Source: Bacteroides fragilis NCTC 9343 (lineage in GTDB: Bacteria > Bacteroidota > Bacteroidia > Bacteroidales > Bacteroidaceae). From it: a DNA stretch of 64,000 bases. Location of the stretch: contig NC_003228.3 in NCBI RefSeq assembly GCF_000025985.1, positions 3,906,001 to 3,970,000 of the forward strand. Reading direction: 5' to 3'. Below, one piece after another: positions 26,079 to 35,574 of the stretch (positions are counted from its first letter, which is position 1; each line of letters begins with the position of its first letter). The notes beneath the pieces are model-generated. The model saw only the letters and a list, made by a program, of their open reading frames with translations, had not been told where the DNA came from and searched no databases. Both the position numbers and the translations under genes were made by a program.

Positions 26079-26179
26079 TCTTTTCGGGTTGCAAATAAAA
26101 GATTCCTCCAGCAATTGCGCAAAAGATCGATACCAAATCCTTTATTGAACTTTTGTATTCCGAAATAATTTTGTTAACG

Positions 26180-26204
26180 AGCCTCCTGTTTACATCAGGA
26201 GGCT
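26180..26204 (-). terminator. Hairpin between regulator and recombinase genes
   Basis: AGCCTCCTG (26180-26188) and CAGGAGGCT (26196-26204) form a perfect 9-bp stem with a 7-nt loop. The minus-strand continuation CGTTAACAAAATT is only a weak U-tract. It lies in the 432-bp gap between the second AraC-type gene and the recombinase; nothing else was recognised there apart from the recombinase promoter. Confidence 0.5.
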
Positions 26205-26483
26205 ACAGTATACCGGACGTCAAGTGACTTTCGCAGTTATTTTATTTGTGTGCTTTAAATTCATTTTTTTAAGAAGTTATACTGCATAATCCAGCGACAG
26301 AACTATGTGTGTGCTACTTGTCCTAATGCCTATCATATAAGATCTGCGTCTTTATTAATTCTCTTTTCTTCATTACCATAAATACTGAATATGAGTGCAG
26401 GTTATGTCTTCTTATTTCTTGAATACAAAATTATGCAATAAAAAGAAGAAGCTTATTACCAATTTGCGTATAAAATCTACCAA

Positions 26484-27350
26484 TTAAGGCAAGGTACTCA
26501 TATTATCATCCTTATTGCTGTTTCTTATTTGCATCGGAGCGGCACCCAAATGTTGCTTACAATAAAAATTAAAATGCGAAGAGGTTGCAAATTTAAATTC
26601 ATACATGATCTGCTTCAATGAGATAGCGGGATTCATCAATCTTTGTTGTATCTGCAAAGCCTTCCGTTTCTGCATCCATTTATAAGGAGATTCATCAAAA
26701 TTCTCTCTGAAAAGCTTTTCAAACGTCTTTATGCCATACCCTAAAAGACCGGCTAACTCTTTAACGGTTTTCACTTTTAAATAATTATCCAACACCCGTT
26801 CGTTAAAGAGCGGATTGCTGCCTAATATAAGATAAAATATCTGTATTATCTCCTCATACGTATAGAAGTGCTTGAACATGAGATACAGTTCTTTATGTTT
26901 CAAAATGTACATATGATGACAGTTTATTCCGGACTCAAGATAATGCTTCATTTGATTCACTACTACTTTGACTTCGTCCTTCATCACTACTCCACGGCAA
27001 TCGAACTTCACGCCGGCCTTTATTTTATATAAAATTCTTGCCCTGACACTCGTACATGGGAAAATGGTGGCGTTGTATCCTGTAAGAATCAACACTGTTT
27101 GCGTAACAGCTTTCCATTTAAAACAGTTGTTTTTAGGCAGAAAAAACATTTCATTTTCCAACACGGACCGATTAGTGTACTGCTCAAAACTAATTGTAAT
27201 TTCACCTGAAAGAATAAAAATAAAAAAACTGGTAGTTCTATTATTCAATTCCATGCACTCTCCCTCTTTCATTATAATATACTGAGGTATCACTTTAAAT
27301 TCCGGAGAGAAATAAGGACAAATATCCGGTTGTTGGTTTAATTTTTGCAT
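26484..27350 (-). CDS. AraC-family regulator upstream of the recombinase
   Basis: The 288-residue protein has an N-terminal cupin-like part (FFIFILSGEITISFEQYTNRS, about 42-62) and a C-terminal AraC helix-turn-helix pair (about 185-280; TVKELAGLLGYGIKTFEKLF, SLKQIMYEFKFATSSHFNFY). It is a paralog of the regulator inside the invertible segment but lies outside it, so it stays in a fixed orientation. It probably controls the recombinase, the switch or the operon; which one cannot be told. Confidence 0.85.
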   Translation of the reverse strand: MQKLNQQPDICPYFSPEFKVIPQYIIMKEGECMELNNRTTSFFIFILSGEITISFEQYTNRSVLENEMFFLPKNNCFKWKAVTQTVLILTGYNATIFPCTSVRARILYKIKAGVKFDCRGVVMKDEVKVVVNQMKHYLESGINCHHMYILKHKELYLMFKHFYTYEEIIQIFYLILGSNPLFNERVLDNYLKVKTVKELAGLLGYGIKTFEKLFRENFDESPYKWMQKRKALQIQQRLMNPAISLKQIMYEFKFATSSHFNFYCKQHLGAAPMQIRNSNKDDNMSTLP

Positions 27351-27543
27351 GATTGTTTGTATGCGATTAAGTTTTAAAACTAATAAAAAGATAGAAAAGC
27401 ACCAACTTATAAGATCTTTTTTTGTTTTTAATATCAGCTATCATCATTGAAATGAACACCGTGTATAAAGAAAATACTTTATCTTCGGAATGATGATTTT
27501 GCCATATGAACCGATACGGAATGGATTACTATAGAATATTTTG

Positions 27544-27551
27544 TATCTTTG
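27544..27551 (+). promoter_or_regulatory. -7 box for pncB
   Basis: TATCTTTG, 28 nt before the start codon at 27580; no clear -33 TTTG. Confidence 0.5.
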
Positions 27552-27579
27552 ACGAGAATAACAGAGAAAAAAGAACCCA

Positions 27580-28746
27580 ATGATCATTCGTACCATACTC
27601 GATACAGACCTTTATAAATTCACTACTTCGTATGCTTATATCAAACTATTCCCGTACGCAATAGGCACTTTCAGCTTCAAAGACAGGGACGGGACTGAAT
27701 ATAGCGACGAGTTTGTGGAAAGATTGAGAACGGAAATCAGTCAGCTATCACACGTGGCACTGACCGAAAAAGAACTGGAATATATGATAAAGAACTGCCG
27801 CTTCCTGCCCAGGGTCTATTGGGAGTGGCTCTCTTCTTTCCGTTTCCAACCCGAGAAAATAGAAATCCGTCTGGACGAGAATCGGCAGCTTCACATCGAA
27901 GTGAACGACTATCTTTACAAAGCAACGCTTTATGAAGTACCTCTACTCGCCATCGTTTCGGAGATAAAGAACCAATCGTCCGGCAATGTTGCCAACCTGG
28001 AAGACATCCTGTACAAACTGTCCGAAAAGACAGAACTGTCCAATAAGCATCAGCTACTTTTCTCTGAATTCGGAACCCGAAGGCGCTTTTCGTTCGATGT
28101 GCAGAATCAAGTCATCGGGCACCTGAAACAGACAGCCCATTACTGTATCGGCACTTCCAATTGCCATTTCGCCATGAAATACGGCATGAAGCCCATGGGT
28201 ACGCATCCCCATGAATGGTTCATGTTTCACGGAGCGCAATTCGGCTATAAACATGCCAACTATATGGCCCTTGAAAATTGGGTAAATGTATACGATGGCG
28301 ACCTTGGCATCGCCTTGTCCGACACTTATACATCTGCCATCTTTCTAAGCAATCTAAGCCGCAAACAGGCTAAGTTGTTTGATGGCGTGAGGTGTGATTC
28401 CGGTGATGAATTCCGGTTCATCGATCAGCTGACCGCACGTTATAAAGAGTTGGGCATCGACCCGACCACCAAGACAATCGTATTCAGTAACGCACTCGAC
28501 TTTGACAAAGCACTGGATATCCAGGAGTATTGCCAGGGAAAGATCCGTTGCTCTTTCGGCATCGGGACAAACCTGACCAACGATACGGGATTCAAGCCAT
28601 CAAACATTGTCATGAAGCTATCGCAATGCAAGATGAACATGAACCAGGAATGGCGCGAATGTGTGAAATTATCAGACGACATAGGGAAACATATCGGCAG
28701 CCCGGAAGAGGTGCGTGCCTGTCTATACGACTTGCGGTTGGAGTAA
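27580..28746 (+). CDS. pncB: Nicotinate phosphoribosyltransferase
   Basis: A 388-residue enzyme that makes nicotinate mononucleotide from nicotinate and PRPP, the entry step of NAD salvage. Family marks are TDLYKFTTSYAY near the start, EFGTRRRFSFDVQ, GTSNCHFAMKYGMKPMGTHPHEWF around the catalytic His, and GVRCDSGDEF. The length is usual for bacterial PncB. It is monocistronic, and its stop codon lies in the loop of a terminator hairpin. Confidence 0.96.
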   Translation: MIIRTILDTDLYKFTTSYAYIKLFPYAIGTFSFKDRDGTEYSDEFVERLRTEISQLSHVALTEKELEYMIKNCRFLPRVYWEWLSSFRFQPEKIEIRLDENRQLHIEVNDYLYKATLYEVPLLAIVSEIKNQSSGNVANLEDILYKLSEKTELSNKHQLLFSEFGTRRRFSFDVQNQVIGHLKQTAHYCIGTSNCHFAMKYGMKPMGTHPHEWFMFHGAQFGYKHANYMALENWVNVYDGDLGIALSDTYTSAIFLSNLSRKQAKLFDGVRCDSGDEFRFIDQLTARYKELGIDPTTKTIVFSNALDFDKALDIQEYCQGKIRCSFGIGTNLTNDTGFKPSNIVMKLSQCKMNMNQEWRECVKLSDDIGKHIGSPEEVRACLYDLRLE

Positions 28747-28759
28747 CCTCCAACCGCAA
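28732..28759. terminator. Terminator hairpin spanning the pncB stop codon
   Basis: TTGCGGTTGGAG (28732-28743) and CTCCAACCGCAA (28748-28759) form a perfect 12-bp stem whose 4-nt loop (TAAC) contains the pncB stop codon. It stands between two convergent genes, so it can serve both, although the downstream T-tract is modest. Confidence 0.75.
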
Positions 28760-28769
28760 ATACATTTTA

Positions 28770-29981
28770 TCATAACAGTGCTTTGATGGCATCTGTGATT
28801 TCTTCATCGGTCCGCCCCATTCGATACCCCCGGATGACCTTTCTGATCACCCGATCCTGATCTAATATAAAGAATAAAGGTGCCGCGCCATAAGTCCGGT
28901 ATGACTTGACAATACCTTCATCACCGCACAAAAAACTATAATTTATTTGATTCTTATCCGCATAAGTTCGCAGCGAATGGGGTTCACGTCCCCAGGTTTC
29001 TATAGAAACCACTTCAAATTCACCGGCATTGAACTTCCCTTTCAATCCGTTCAGAAAAGGAATGGATGCATGGCAAGCACCACAACCGATACCGGTGAGG
29101 TTCACCAATAGCACTTTACTTTTAAATTCGGATAACGCCACCGGTTTCTCATACATATCTTTCAACATCCAGTCGGGAGCTTTCTGTCCTATAAGATCTG
29201 TCGCCGCAGGCTGAGTGACCTTTTTTTGCTCGCCATACTTGCGGATCTCATAGTCTTGGGGCACATAATCATATAAGTTTAAACCGGCTATCGACAATTG
29301 ATTCAAGACTACATCCGAACAAGTAGTAGCAGAAATCTGATGCGACATTTCCCTGCGCATTTTATAAGGCAGACCGTCCGCTTTGCTAATCCACAATTCG
29401 TAAATCGAGGTCGGGTCTCCCAAATCAAAAGGAGGCTTCGGTATGTAGTACGCTTTTCCAAAAAATTCAACCTGCCTGTCTTCATGTATCACCAACTTGA
29501 AGTAATACGCTTCTCCTAAATCCTTCCATTCGGTGGTGATGCTATCTCCCGTACTCAAAGCATATCCGATGATATTCCGGGTATAACAAAAAAACGGAGG
29601 AGCCACCAACCTGAAAGGAAGGGATCTGGTCGTGAAATCATCGATCATAATCCCTTTATGCTCATGATAACTTATCATCCTCACGTTTCCATCATAACCA
29701 AATTCAAATCGCGTCGTATCCTTGGCGTCAAGACACACATAGCTCGCGCCGATGGTTGAATCAGAAGGATTGGTGTATTCTTTAATAAAACGATGAAAAT
29801 TGGTAATGGCAACGGTATCGCCGGGTTGCCAGGACTGAGATTGCTCATGATAGGAAGCTGATTCTATCTTACCAAGATTACCGAGAACTTTTTTCAAATA
29901 AGTTCTCATATCCACATCATTCTTACCACAGACATTCATGACTAACAAGAATGAAATAACAGATAACAAAATGGACTTCAT
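28770..29981 (-). CDS. Secreted TlpA/ResA-like thioredoxin-fold protein
   Basis: The 403-residue protein has a signal peptide (1-19). The N-terminal 260 residues are a Bacteroides-specific beta-rich part resembling the LolA-like or DUF4369-type extensions found ahead of such domains. The C-terminal 140 residues form an AhpC/TSA-TlpA thioredoxin domain with active site GCGACHAS (Cys300, Cys303). It probably handles disulfides in the periplasm; the partner is unknown. A promoter lies just upstream (CTTG-N21-TATATTTG). Confidence 0.82.
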   Translation of the reverse strand: MKSILLSVISFLLVMNVCGKNDVDMRTYLKKVLGNLGKIESASYHEQSQSWQPGDTVAITNFHRFIKEYTNPSDSTIGASYVCLDAKDTTRFEFGYDGNVRMISYHEHKGIMIDDFTTRSLPFRLVAPPFFCYTRNIIGYALSTGDSITTEWKDLGEAYYFKLVIHEDRQVEFFGKAYYIPKPPFDLGDPTSIYELWISKADGLPYKMRREMSHQISATTCSDVVLNQLSIAGLNLYDYVPQDYEIRKYGEQKKVTQPAATDLIGQKAPDWMLKDMYEKPVALSEFKSKVLLVNLTGIGCGACHASIPFLNGLKGKFNAGEFEVVSIETWGREPHSLRTYADKNQINYSFLCGDEGIVKSYRTYGAAPLFFILDQDRVIRKVIRGYRMGRTDEEITDAIKALL

Positions 29982-30005
29982 AGTATTTTATATTTTAGAT
30001 ACACG

Positions 30006-30038
30006 CAAATATAGCCAATGAAAACAGAAATCGACAAG
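30006..30038 (-). promoter_or_regulatory. Promoter of the TlpA-like gene
   Basis: Minus-strand -7 TATATTTG (30006-30013) with a near-consensus -33 CTTG (30035-30038), 21 nt apart, 24 nt before the start codon. Confidence 0.6.
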
Positions 30039-30315
30039 CGGTATCCCAACTTTTATACTTAATAATAATATTATAATATCTACTAACTTTTCATAGAAAA
30101 GAGACACTTTAATGGCCCGAACACAAATAGACGAAGATATTCCTATTTTAAGATCAGAAAGAAACGATTTCTCTCTTTTTAATAACACACCGTCTATTCA
30201 AAACTTATGTAATAGAAAGATACAACGCATAGATATGACATTTACATACAGAAATCTACATTATATTGAGTAAATATACCATTTTACGTACCCAAAGACT
30301 TAACTCTTTCCGAAA

Positions 30316-30397
30316 AAGAAGTTAATGTTTTCCCGGTAAGAAGTTAGTCTTTTCTTCAGAAGAAGTTAGTCTTTTGTCCGGAAGAAATTAATAAAGC
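30316..30397. repeat. Tandem 22-bp repeat, about 3.7 copies
   Basis: Units start at 30316, 30338, 30360 and 30382, each beginning AAGAAGTTA (last one AAGAAATTA) and keeping an exact 22-bp pitch; the middle TTTT part is also shared. It stands in the 748-bp gene-free stretch 29982-30729, which otherwise holds the TlpA-gene promoter and no convincing ORF. The same 22-bp period and purine-rich start are seen at 55886-56283. Confidence 0.85.
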
Positions 30398-30729
30398 AAA
30401 AGAAGAGGTAAAATACATGCTTTCTGAAGTTATCAGAGACCTCAGAGGGAGCATTTACCAACTATCATTTTAGAGAACGGAATTGAGTTACATCAACAGA
30501 ATGCTTCTATACCGGAAGATTATCAATCCATAATATCAGATAAAGAGCCCCAATCACATCATTTTAATTTTGACTAATGGCAAAACAACAGCTTTTTCGG
30601 GAGCAATCGCAAAGAAGCCCGGAAAGAAACGAATACAGCCCGTATTAAAAATACAGAATGACAGTTCGACGTGCTTCTGTCAAAATGAAAATTTTCATCT
30701 GAATCGTTTGTCTTTCCTCCTCTCTTTAC

Positions 30730-32994
30730 TTACACATGCTTTTTCCGCATCAGGAGTTGTCTGATCTTCTCCCTGTCACCCACTATCCATACCAGATCTC
30801 CCAAACGGAAAACCGTACTTTGATTCATGGAAATCAACTCGTCTTCCCGCTCAATGGCAACGATAAGGCTGTCATACTGTTTTCCCAACCGTGACTGGGC
30901 AATACTTTTATTCAGGAGCGGAGATTCTTCATCTACCGTGAAAGAGTGAAGCGTCACCTCTTGTCGCACATTCTTTTCGTCCGGAAAATCCTGCCGGATG
31001 TCGAGTTCCGAACGAAACTTCTGTAACTGGCCGTCTGTACCGACCACGATCAACTTATCCTGCGGATAAATGCACTCGTCACTTTGCGGAATGTATATCC
31101 TCCGTTCTCCCCTGACAATCCCCACTACATTGACACCAAACTCACGCCTGAAAGGAAGTTCCTCCAGCGACTTCCCTATATAAGATGAATAAGGAGATAC
31201 CCAAACGGAGGTCAACTCAATATCTTTATCACTAAACTCACTGTTGAAACGGCTCTTCAGCGGATAGCGATTCCGGGCTGCTTCCTCCCTTCCGTTCAGA
31301 TTGGTCAGGAAGTGGTTCTCCAAATGCGAATATTGGGTGAGGTTCTCCCTGAGAAGAAGTATCAGTCCCAACACGGCAACAGCTATGACAATACCTATCC
31401 CGTAATTAAGACTAAAATAACTGATGACAACTCCCGCTATGAAAAAAACAGCCACCGAAACACGGAACAGAATCAACGCTACCAGCCTCCCGTGATTGTA
31501 ATTGTCGTCATTCCACAACTTCAGAAACACGTCCGGAGAATTGTACTTATCTGAAACAAGGGCCCACAAGAAAGGAATCATCAGCAAAAGGGTGAGCAGG
31601 CACATCACTACACTCAGCCATCGTCCCGGGGAATCAAACATTCCGTTTATCGTCGGGTATACGGTCTGAACGGACAACAGCCAAATAGCAGTAAGGAGGA
31701 CACTGTAAATAATCACTCTTCCGACAATCGTTTTCAGTAACCGCTTCCAGTCACTATCATGATTGACGGTCTTCTTGCCGGAAGCGTAACGGTCCAGAAA
31801 TTCACGGGTCCGAGGGGAAAGTACTTTATAAAGCCATTCGGAAAACGGATTTGCCAACCGGATAAAATAGGGAGTGGTAAAGGTAGTGATAACGGATACC
31901 GCAACGATAATCGGGGGAACAAACGGGTCCAGCACCTTGAGCGAGGCTCCCAATCCCGCGATAATAAAAGCAAACTCTCCTATCTGGGCCAGACTGAACC
32001 CGGACTTGACGGAAACCTTCAGTGGTTCGCCGGACAGCAAGACCCCCAATGAAGAGAAAATCGATTTACCCACAAGAGTCACCAATGTAATGATAACCAC
32101 CGGCCAGGCATACTGAAGCAGGACAGACGGATTGACCAGCATACCGACGGATACAAAGAAAATAGCTCCGAAAAGATCTTTCACCGGCTGTATGATGTGT
32201 TCTATATGTTCGGCCTCAACCGTCTCAGCAAGAATAGATCCCATAATGAAAGCACCCAGCGCAGCCGAAAAACCGGTACGGGTAGCCAGCACGACCATTG
32301 CCAGGCAAAGCCCGAGAGAGACAATCAACAGAGTTTCATTATTCATCAACCGCTTTGCTTTTTTCAGGAAGAACGGAAGGATGAATATACCGACCAGAAA
32401 CCACAAAATCAGGAAAAAGGCAACTTTCAGGACACTCATCAAGAGTTCCTCACCCACAAACTCTTTGCTCACCGCCATAGTAGAAAGGATGACCATCATC
32501 AGGATAGCGATCAGGTCTTCGACCACCAAGGTTCCAAACACAATGCCTGTAAACCGTTGGCTGCGCAAACCAAGATCATCAAAGGCTTTAATAATAATCG
32601 TGGTAGACGACATGGACAACATTCCACCCAGAAACACAGAATTCATCGTACTCCACCCCAACAGATGCCCCACCATAAAACCGATCAGTAACATACTGAT
32701 CACTTCGGTTGTTGCCGTAATAAACGCTGCCGATCCGACATTCATCAATTTTTTAAAGCTAAACTCGAGTCCGAGAGCAAAAAGCAAAAAGACAACTCCT
32801 ATCTCAGCCCAGGTATTGATGTTCTCCATATCGCCAACAGTCGGGAAGATGCGGACATAAGGCCCGGCCAGCAATCCGGCAACGATATATCCCAGGACCA
32901 GGGGTTGCTTCAGCCATTTAAATAAAAGAGTAATGATACTTGCGGACATCAGTATTAAGGCAAGGTCAGCAATCAAGGTAGGTAAATGTGACAT
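30730..32994 (-). CDS. Kef-type cation:proton antiporter with C-terminal TrkA-C domains
   Basis: The 754-residue membrane protein has a CPA2 Na+/H+ exchanger domain of about 12 helices (residues 1-390; QPLVLGYIVAGLLAGPYV and FLLFALGLEFSFKKL are typical). Further helices follow (about 425-550), then two RCK_C/TrkA-C regulatory domains (about 600-670 and 680-750, with SYIGKSLEELPFRREFGVNVVGI). Such proteins exchange K+ or Na+ for protons and take part in pH or osmotic balance. There is no RCK_N domain with a nucleotide-binding GxGxxG motif, so regulation is likely to be by a ligand of the C-domain. Confidence 0.9.
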   Translation of the reverse strand: MSHLPTLIADLALILMSASIITLLFKWLKQPLVLGYIVAGLLAGPYVRIFPTVGDMENINTWAEIGVVFLLFALGLEFSFKKLMNVGSAAFITATTEVISMLLIGFMVGHLLGWSTMNSVFLGGMLSMSSTTIIIKAFDDLGLRSQRFTGIVFGTLVVEDLIAILMMVILSTMAVSKEFVGEELLMSVLKVAFFLILWFLVGIFILPFFLKKAKRLMNNETLLIVSLGLCLAMVVLATRTGFSAALGAFIMGSILAETVEAEHIEHIIQPVKDLFGAIFFVSVGMLVNPSVLLQYAWPVVIITLVTLVGKSIFSSLGVLLSGEPLKVSVKSGFSLAQIGEFAFIIAGLGASLKVLDPFVPPIIVAVSVITTFTTPYFIRLANPFSEWLYKVLSPRTREFLDRYASGKKTVNHDSDWKRLLKTIVGRVIIYSVLLTAIWLLSVQTVYPTINGMFDSPGRWLSVVMCLLTLLLMIPFLWALVSDKYNSPDVFLKLWNDDNYNHGRLVALILFRVSVAVFFIAGVVISYFSLNYGIGIVIAVAVLGLILLLRENLTQYSHLENHFLTNLNGREEAARNRYPLKSRFNSEFSDKDIELTSVWVSPYSSYIGKSLEELPFRREFGVNVVGIVRGERRIYIPQSDECIYPQDKLIVVGTDGQLQKFRSELDIRQDFPDEKNVRQEVTLHSFTVDEESPLLNKSIAQSRLGKQYDSLIVAIEREDELISMNQSTVFRLGDLVWIVGDREKIRQLLMRKKHV

Positions 32995-33178
32995 AGTATG
33001 GTATGTATATTTCGTTAGTACTTCATTCCGTTTTATGCTCGTTTATTGTACCCAAAGAACAATCGGTAGTCCGTTTGTGTTCCGTATATATGACATTTAT
33101 TTTGAAAAAAAGCTGCGGGGGCATTGCACAAAACTGAACTTTTCGTGCAAAAAGTATCCATCCTATTCAATATTTCTC

Positions 33179-33186
33179 TATATTTG
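33179..33186 (+). promoter_or_regulatory. -7 box ahead of the cobalamin riboswitch
   Basis: TATATTTG just before the riboswitch, placing the transcript start near 33191. The -33 region has no TTTG. Confidence 0.55.
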
Positions 33187-33190
33187 TCGC

Positions 33191-33390
33191 CGAATTGGTT
33201 CGGAATCCGTGGTCAACGGACGAAGATTAAAAGGGAATCGGGTGTAAATCCCGGACAGTCCCGCTGCTGTGAAACTCTGTATAGCATCTTATCAATCAGC
33301 CAATTTCGTACCACTGACAGAAAAAGCAAACTCTGTCGGGAAGGTCCCGGTAAGATGTAGAGTCAGTCAGAAGACCTGCCATTCGTGAAT
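33191..33390 (+). promoter_or_regulatory. Cobalamin (B12) riboswitch
   Basis: The conserved aptamer blocks are present in order: AAAAGGGAATCGGGTGTAAA (33229-33248), CCCGGACAGTCCCGCTGCTGTGA (33251-33273), GGGAAGGTCCCGGTAAGATG (33339-33358) and the B12 box AGTCAGAAGACCTGCC (33365-33380). About 150 nt of leader follow before the biotin carboxylase start, including a GGACGTATGTCC hairpin (33474-33485) that may belong to the expression platform. Binding of adenosyl- or methylcobalamin would normally repress the operon. The 535-bp gap before 33530 is otherwise unassigned. Confidence 0.93.
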
Positions 33391-33529
33391 AAGAGCATTC
33401 TCTCCTCGTGGGTTAGGAAAGAAAGCATCGTTGTTAAGCCCCAAATCGTAGAAATACTGTGTTTTCATCGGGTGGACGTATGTCCGCAGGGTGGAAAAGC
33501 GCGAATATGTATATGCATTTAATTGAGAA

Positions 33530-35050
33530 ATGAATATGATTAAAAGAATCTTAGTCGCCAACCGCGGTGAAATTGCCGTGAGGGTGATGCGCTCCTGTCG
33601 GGAGATGGAAATAACGAGCATTGCCGTTTTCTCGGAAGCGGACCGAACAGCGAAACATGTGCTTTACGCCGATGAAGCTTATTGCATCGGACCGGCAGCA
33701 TCGAAAGAGAGTTATCTGAATATAGAAAAAATCATTGAAGTGGCAAAGTCATGCCACGCAGACGCCATTCACCCGGGATACGGGTTCTTATCGGAAAATG
33801 CAACCTTTGCCCGCCGTTGCCGGGAAGAAGGCATCACCTTTATCGGTCCTGACCCGGAAACAATGGAAGCCATGGGAGATAAAATCTCGGCACGCATCAA
33901 GATGATCGAAGCCGGGGTACCGGTAGTTCCGGGCACTCAAGACAACCTGAAAAGTGTTGAGGAAGCCGTAGAACTCTGCAACCAAATCGGCTATCCGGTA
34001 ATGCTGAAAGCCTCGATGGGCGGTGGCGGAAAAGGAATGCGACTGATTCATCATGCAGACGAAGTGGCCGAAGCCTATACAACAGCCAAGAGCGAATCGC
34101 TTTCCTCGTTCGGAGACGACACGGTCTATCTGGAGAAGTTTGTGGAAGAACCCCATCACATCGAGTTCCAGATACTGGGCGACAAGCATGGCAACGTAAT
34201 TCACTTGTGCGAACGTGAATGCTCGGTGCAGCGCCGCAACCAAAAGATCGTAGAAGAGAGCCCTTCGGTTTTTATCACACCGGAACTGCGCCGGGACATG
34301 GGCGAAAAGGCAGTAGCCGCTGCCAAGGCCGTGAACTACATCGGCGCGGGAACCATTGAATTCCTGGTGGACAAGCACCGCAATTATTACTTTCTGGAAA
34401 TGAACACCCGCCTGCAAGTGGAACATCCCATCACAGAAGAAGTAGTCGGCGTAGATCTGGTAAAAGAACAAATTAAGGTAGCCGACGGACAGGTACTGCA
34501 ACTGAGACAAGAGGACATCCAGCAACGGGGACACGCCATCGAATGCCGCATCTGTGCGGAAGATACGGAAATGAACTTCATGCCCAGCCCGGGTGTCATC
34601 AAGCAAATCACAGAACCCAACGGTATCGGAGTACGCATCGACAGCTATGTATACGAAGGATACGAGATTCCGATTTATTACGATCCGATGATCGGCAAAC
34701 TGATCGTGTGGGCCACCACACGGGAATATGCCATCGAACGGATGCGCCGCGTGCTTCACGAATATAAGTTGACGGGCGTAAAGAACAACATCAGTTACCT
34801 GCGCGCCATCATGGATACACCCGACTTTGTGGAAGGACACTATGACACAGGCTTCATCGCCAAAAACGGTGAAGTGCTTCAGCAATGCATCACGCGCACC
34901 AGTGAGCGTGCGGAAAACATTGCGCTGATTGCCGCCTACATGGACTACCTGATGAACCTGGAAGAAAACAACAGCGGACTGGCAGCGGATAACCGCCCGA
35001 TCAGCAAGTGGAAAGAATTTGGATTGCACAAAGGGGTATTAAGAATATAA
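33530..35050 (+). CDS. accC: Biotin carboxylase subunit of an acyl-CoA carboxylase
   Basis: The 506-residue enzyme carboxylates biotin using ATP and bicarbonate. Marks are ILVANRGEIAVRVMR at the start, HPGYGFLSENATFA, the ATP-grasp glycine loop MGGGGKGMR (about 164-172), CSVQRRNQK and FLEMNTRLQVEHPITE with the catalytic Arg/Glu. It is slightly longer than AccC of E. coli, as is usual for subunits of propionyl-CoA carboxylases. It is the first gene of a three-gene operon under a cobalamin riboswitch, with the next gene 4 bp away. The carboxylated substrate is set by the third gene. Confidence 0.93.
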   Translation: MNMIKRILVANRGEIAVRVMRSCREMEITSIAVFSEADRTAKHVLYADEAYCIGPAASKESYLNIEKIIEVAKSCHADAIHPGYGFLSENATFARRCREEGITFIGPDPETMEAMGDKISARIKMIEAGVPVVPGTQDNLKSVEEAVELCNQIGYPVMLKASMGGGGKGMRLIHHADEVAEAYTTAKSESLSSFGDDTVYLEKFVEEPHHIEFQILGDKHGNVIHLCERECSVQRRNQKIVEESPSVFITPELRRDMGEKAVAAAKAVNYIGAGTIEFLVDKHRNYYFLEMNTRLQVEHPITEEVVGVDLVKEQIKVADGQVLQLRQEDIQQRGHAIECRICAEDTEMNFMPSPGVIKQITEPNGIGVRIDSYVYEGYEIPIYYDPMIGKLIVWATTREYAIERMRRVLHEYKLTGVKNNISYLRAIMDTPDFVEGHYDTGFIAKNGEVLQQCITRTSERAENIALIAAYMDYLMNLEENNSGLAADNRPISKWKEFGLHKGVLRI

Positions 35051-35054
35051 AAGT

Positions 35055-35555
35055 ATGGAAATACATATAGGAAATCGCGTGGCCGAAATAGAATTGGTCA
35101 GCAAGGAAGACAACAAAGTGGTTCTCACCATCGACGGAAAAACGTTCGAAGCGGACGTTGTCATGGCAGAGAACGGGAATTGCAACATCCTGATGGACGG
35201 ACGCAGCTCCAACGCCCAACTGATTCGCAAAGAGAACGGAAAGAGCTACAAAGTGAATACACACTACAGCAGCTTCAATGTCGAGATTATAGACAGCCAG
35301 GCGAAATACCTGCGCATGCGCAAGAAAGGTGAAGAGGAGCAGAACGACCGTATCACTTCGCCCATGCCGGGCAAGGTGGTGAAAATCCCCGTCAGTGTGG
35401 GACAAGAGATGAAGGCCGGAGAAACGGTCATCGTCATCGAAGCCATGAAGATGCAGAGCAACTACAAGGTGACTTCGGACTGCCGGATTAAAGAGATTTT
35501 GGTGCAGGAGGGCGATAACATTGCCGGAGAGCAGACGCTGATAACGTTAGAATAA
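35055..35555 (+). CDS. Biotin carboxyl carrier protein
   Basis: A 166-residue protein with a C-terminal biotinyl domain: MPGKVVKIPVSVGQEM, then EAMKM (129-133; Lys132 is the biotinylation site). The N-terminal 90 residues are specific to decarboxylase/PCC-type carriers. It starts 4 bp after the biotin carboxylase stop and moves the carboxyl group between the other two subunits. Confidence 0.93.
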   Translation: MEIHIGNRVAEIELVSKEDNKVVLTIDGKTFEADVVMAENGNCNILMDGRSSNAQLIRKENGKSYKVNTHYSSFNVEIIDSQAKYLRMRKKGEEEQNDRITSPMPGKVVKIPVSVGQEMKAGETVIVIEAMKMQSNYKVTSDCRIKEILVQEGDNIAGEQTLITLE

Positions 35556-35574
35556 AATTAAAGCAAGAATAACA

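Noticed and set aside
30570..30764. Open frame of 64 codons
   Set aside because: Runs into the 3' end of the antiporter gene on the other strand and has no family features; the hydrophobic tail is the complement of coding sequence.
33788..35029. Long minus-strand open frame opposite biotin carboxylase
   Set aside because: It is a shadow of a highly expressed, codon-biased gene; no family features, no start signals.
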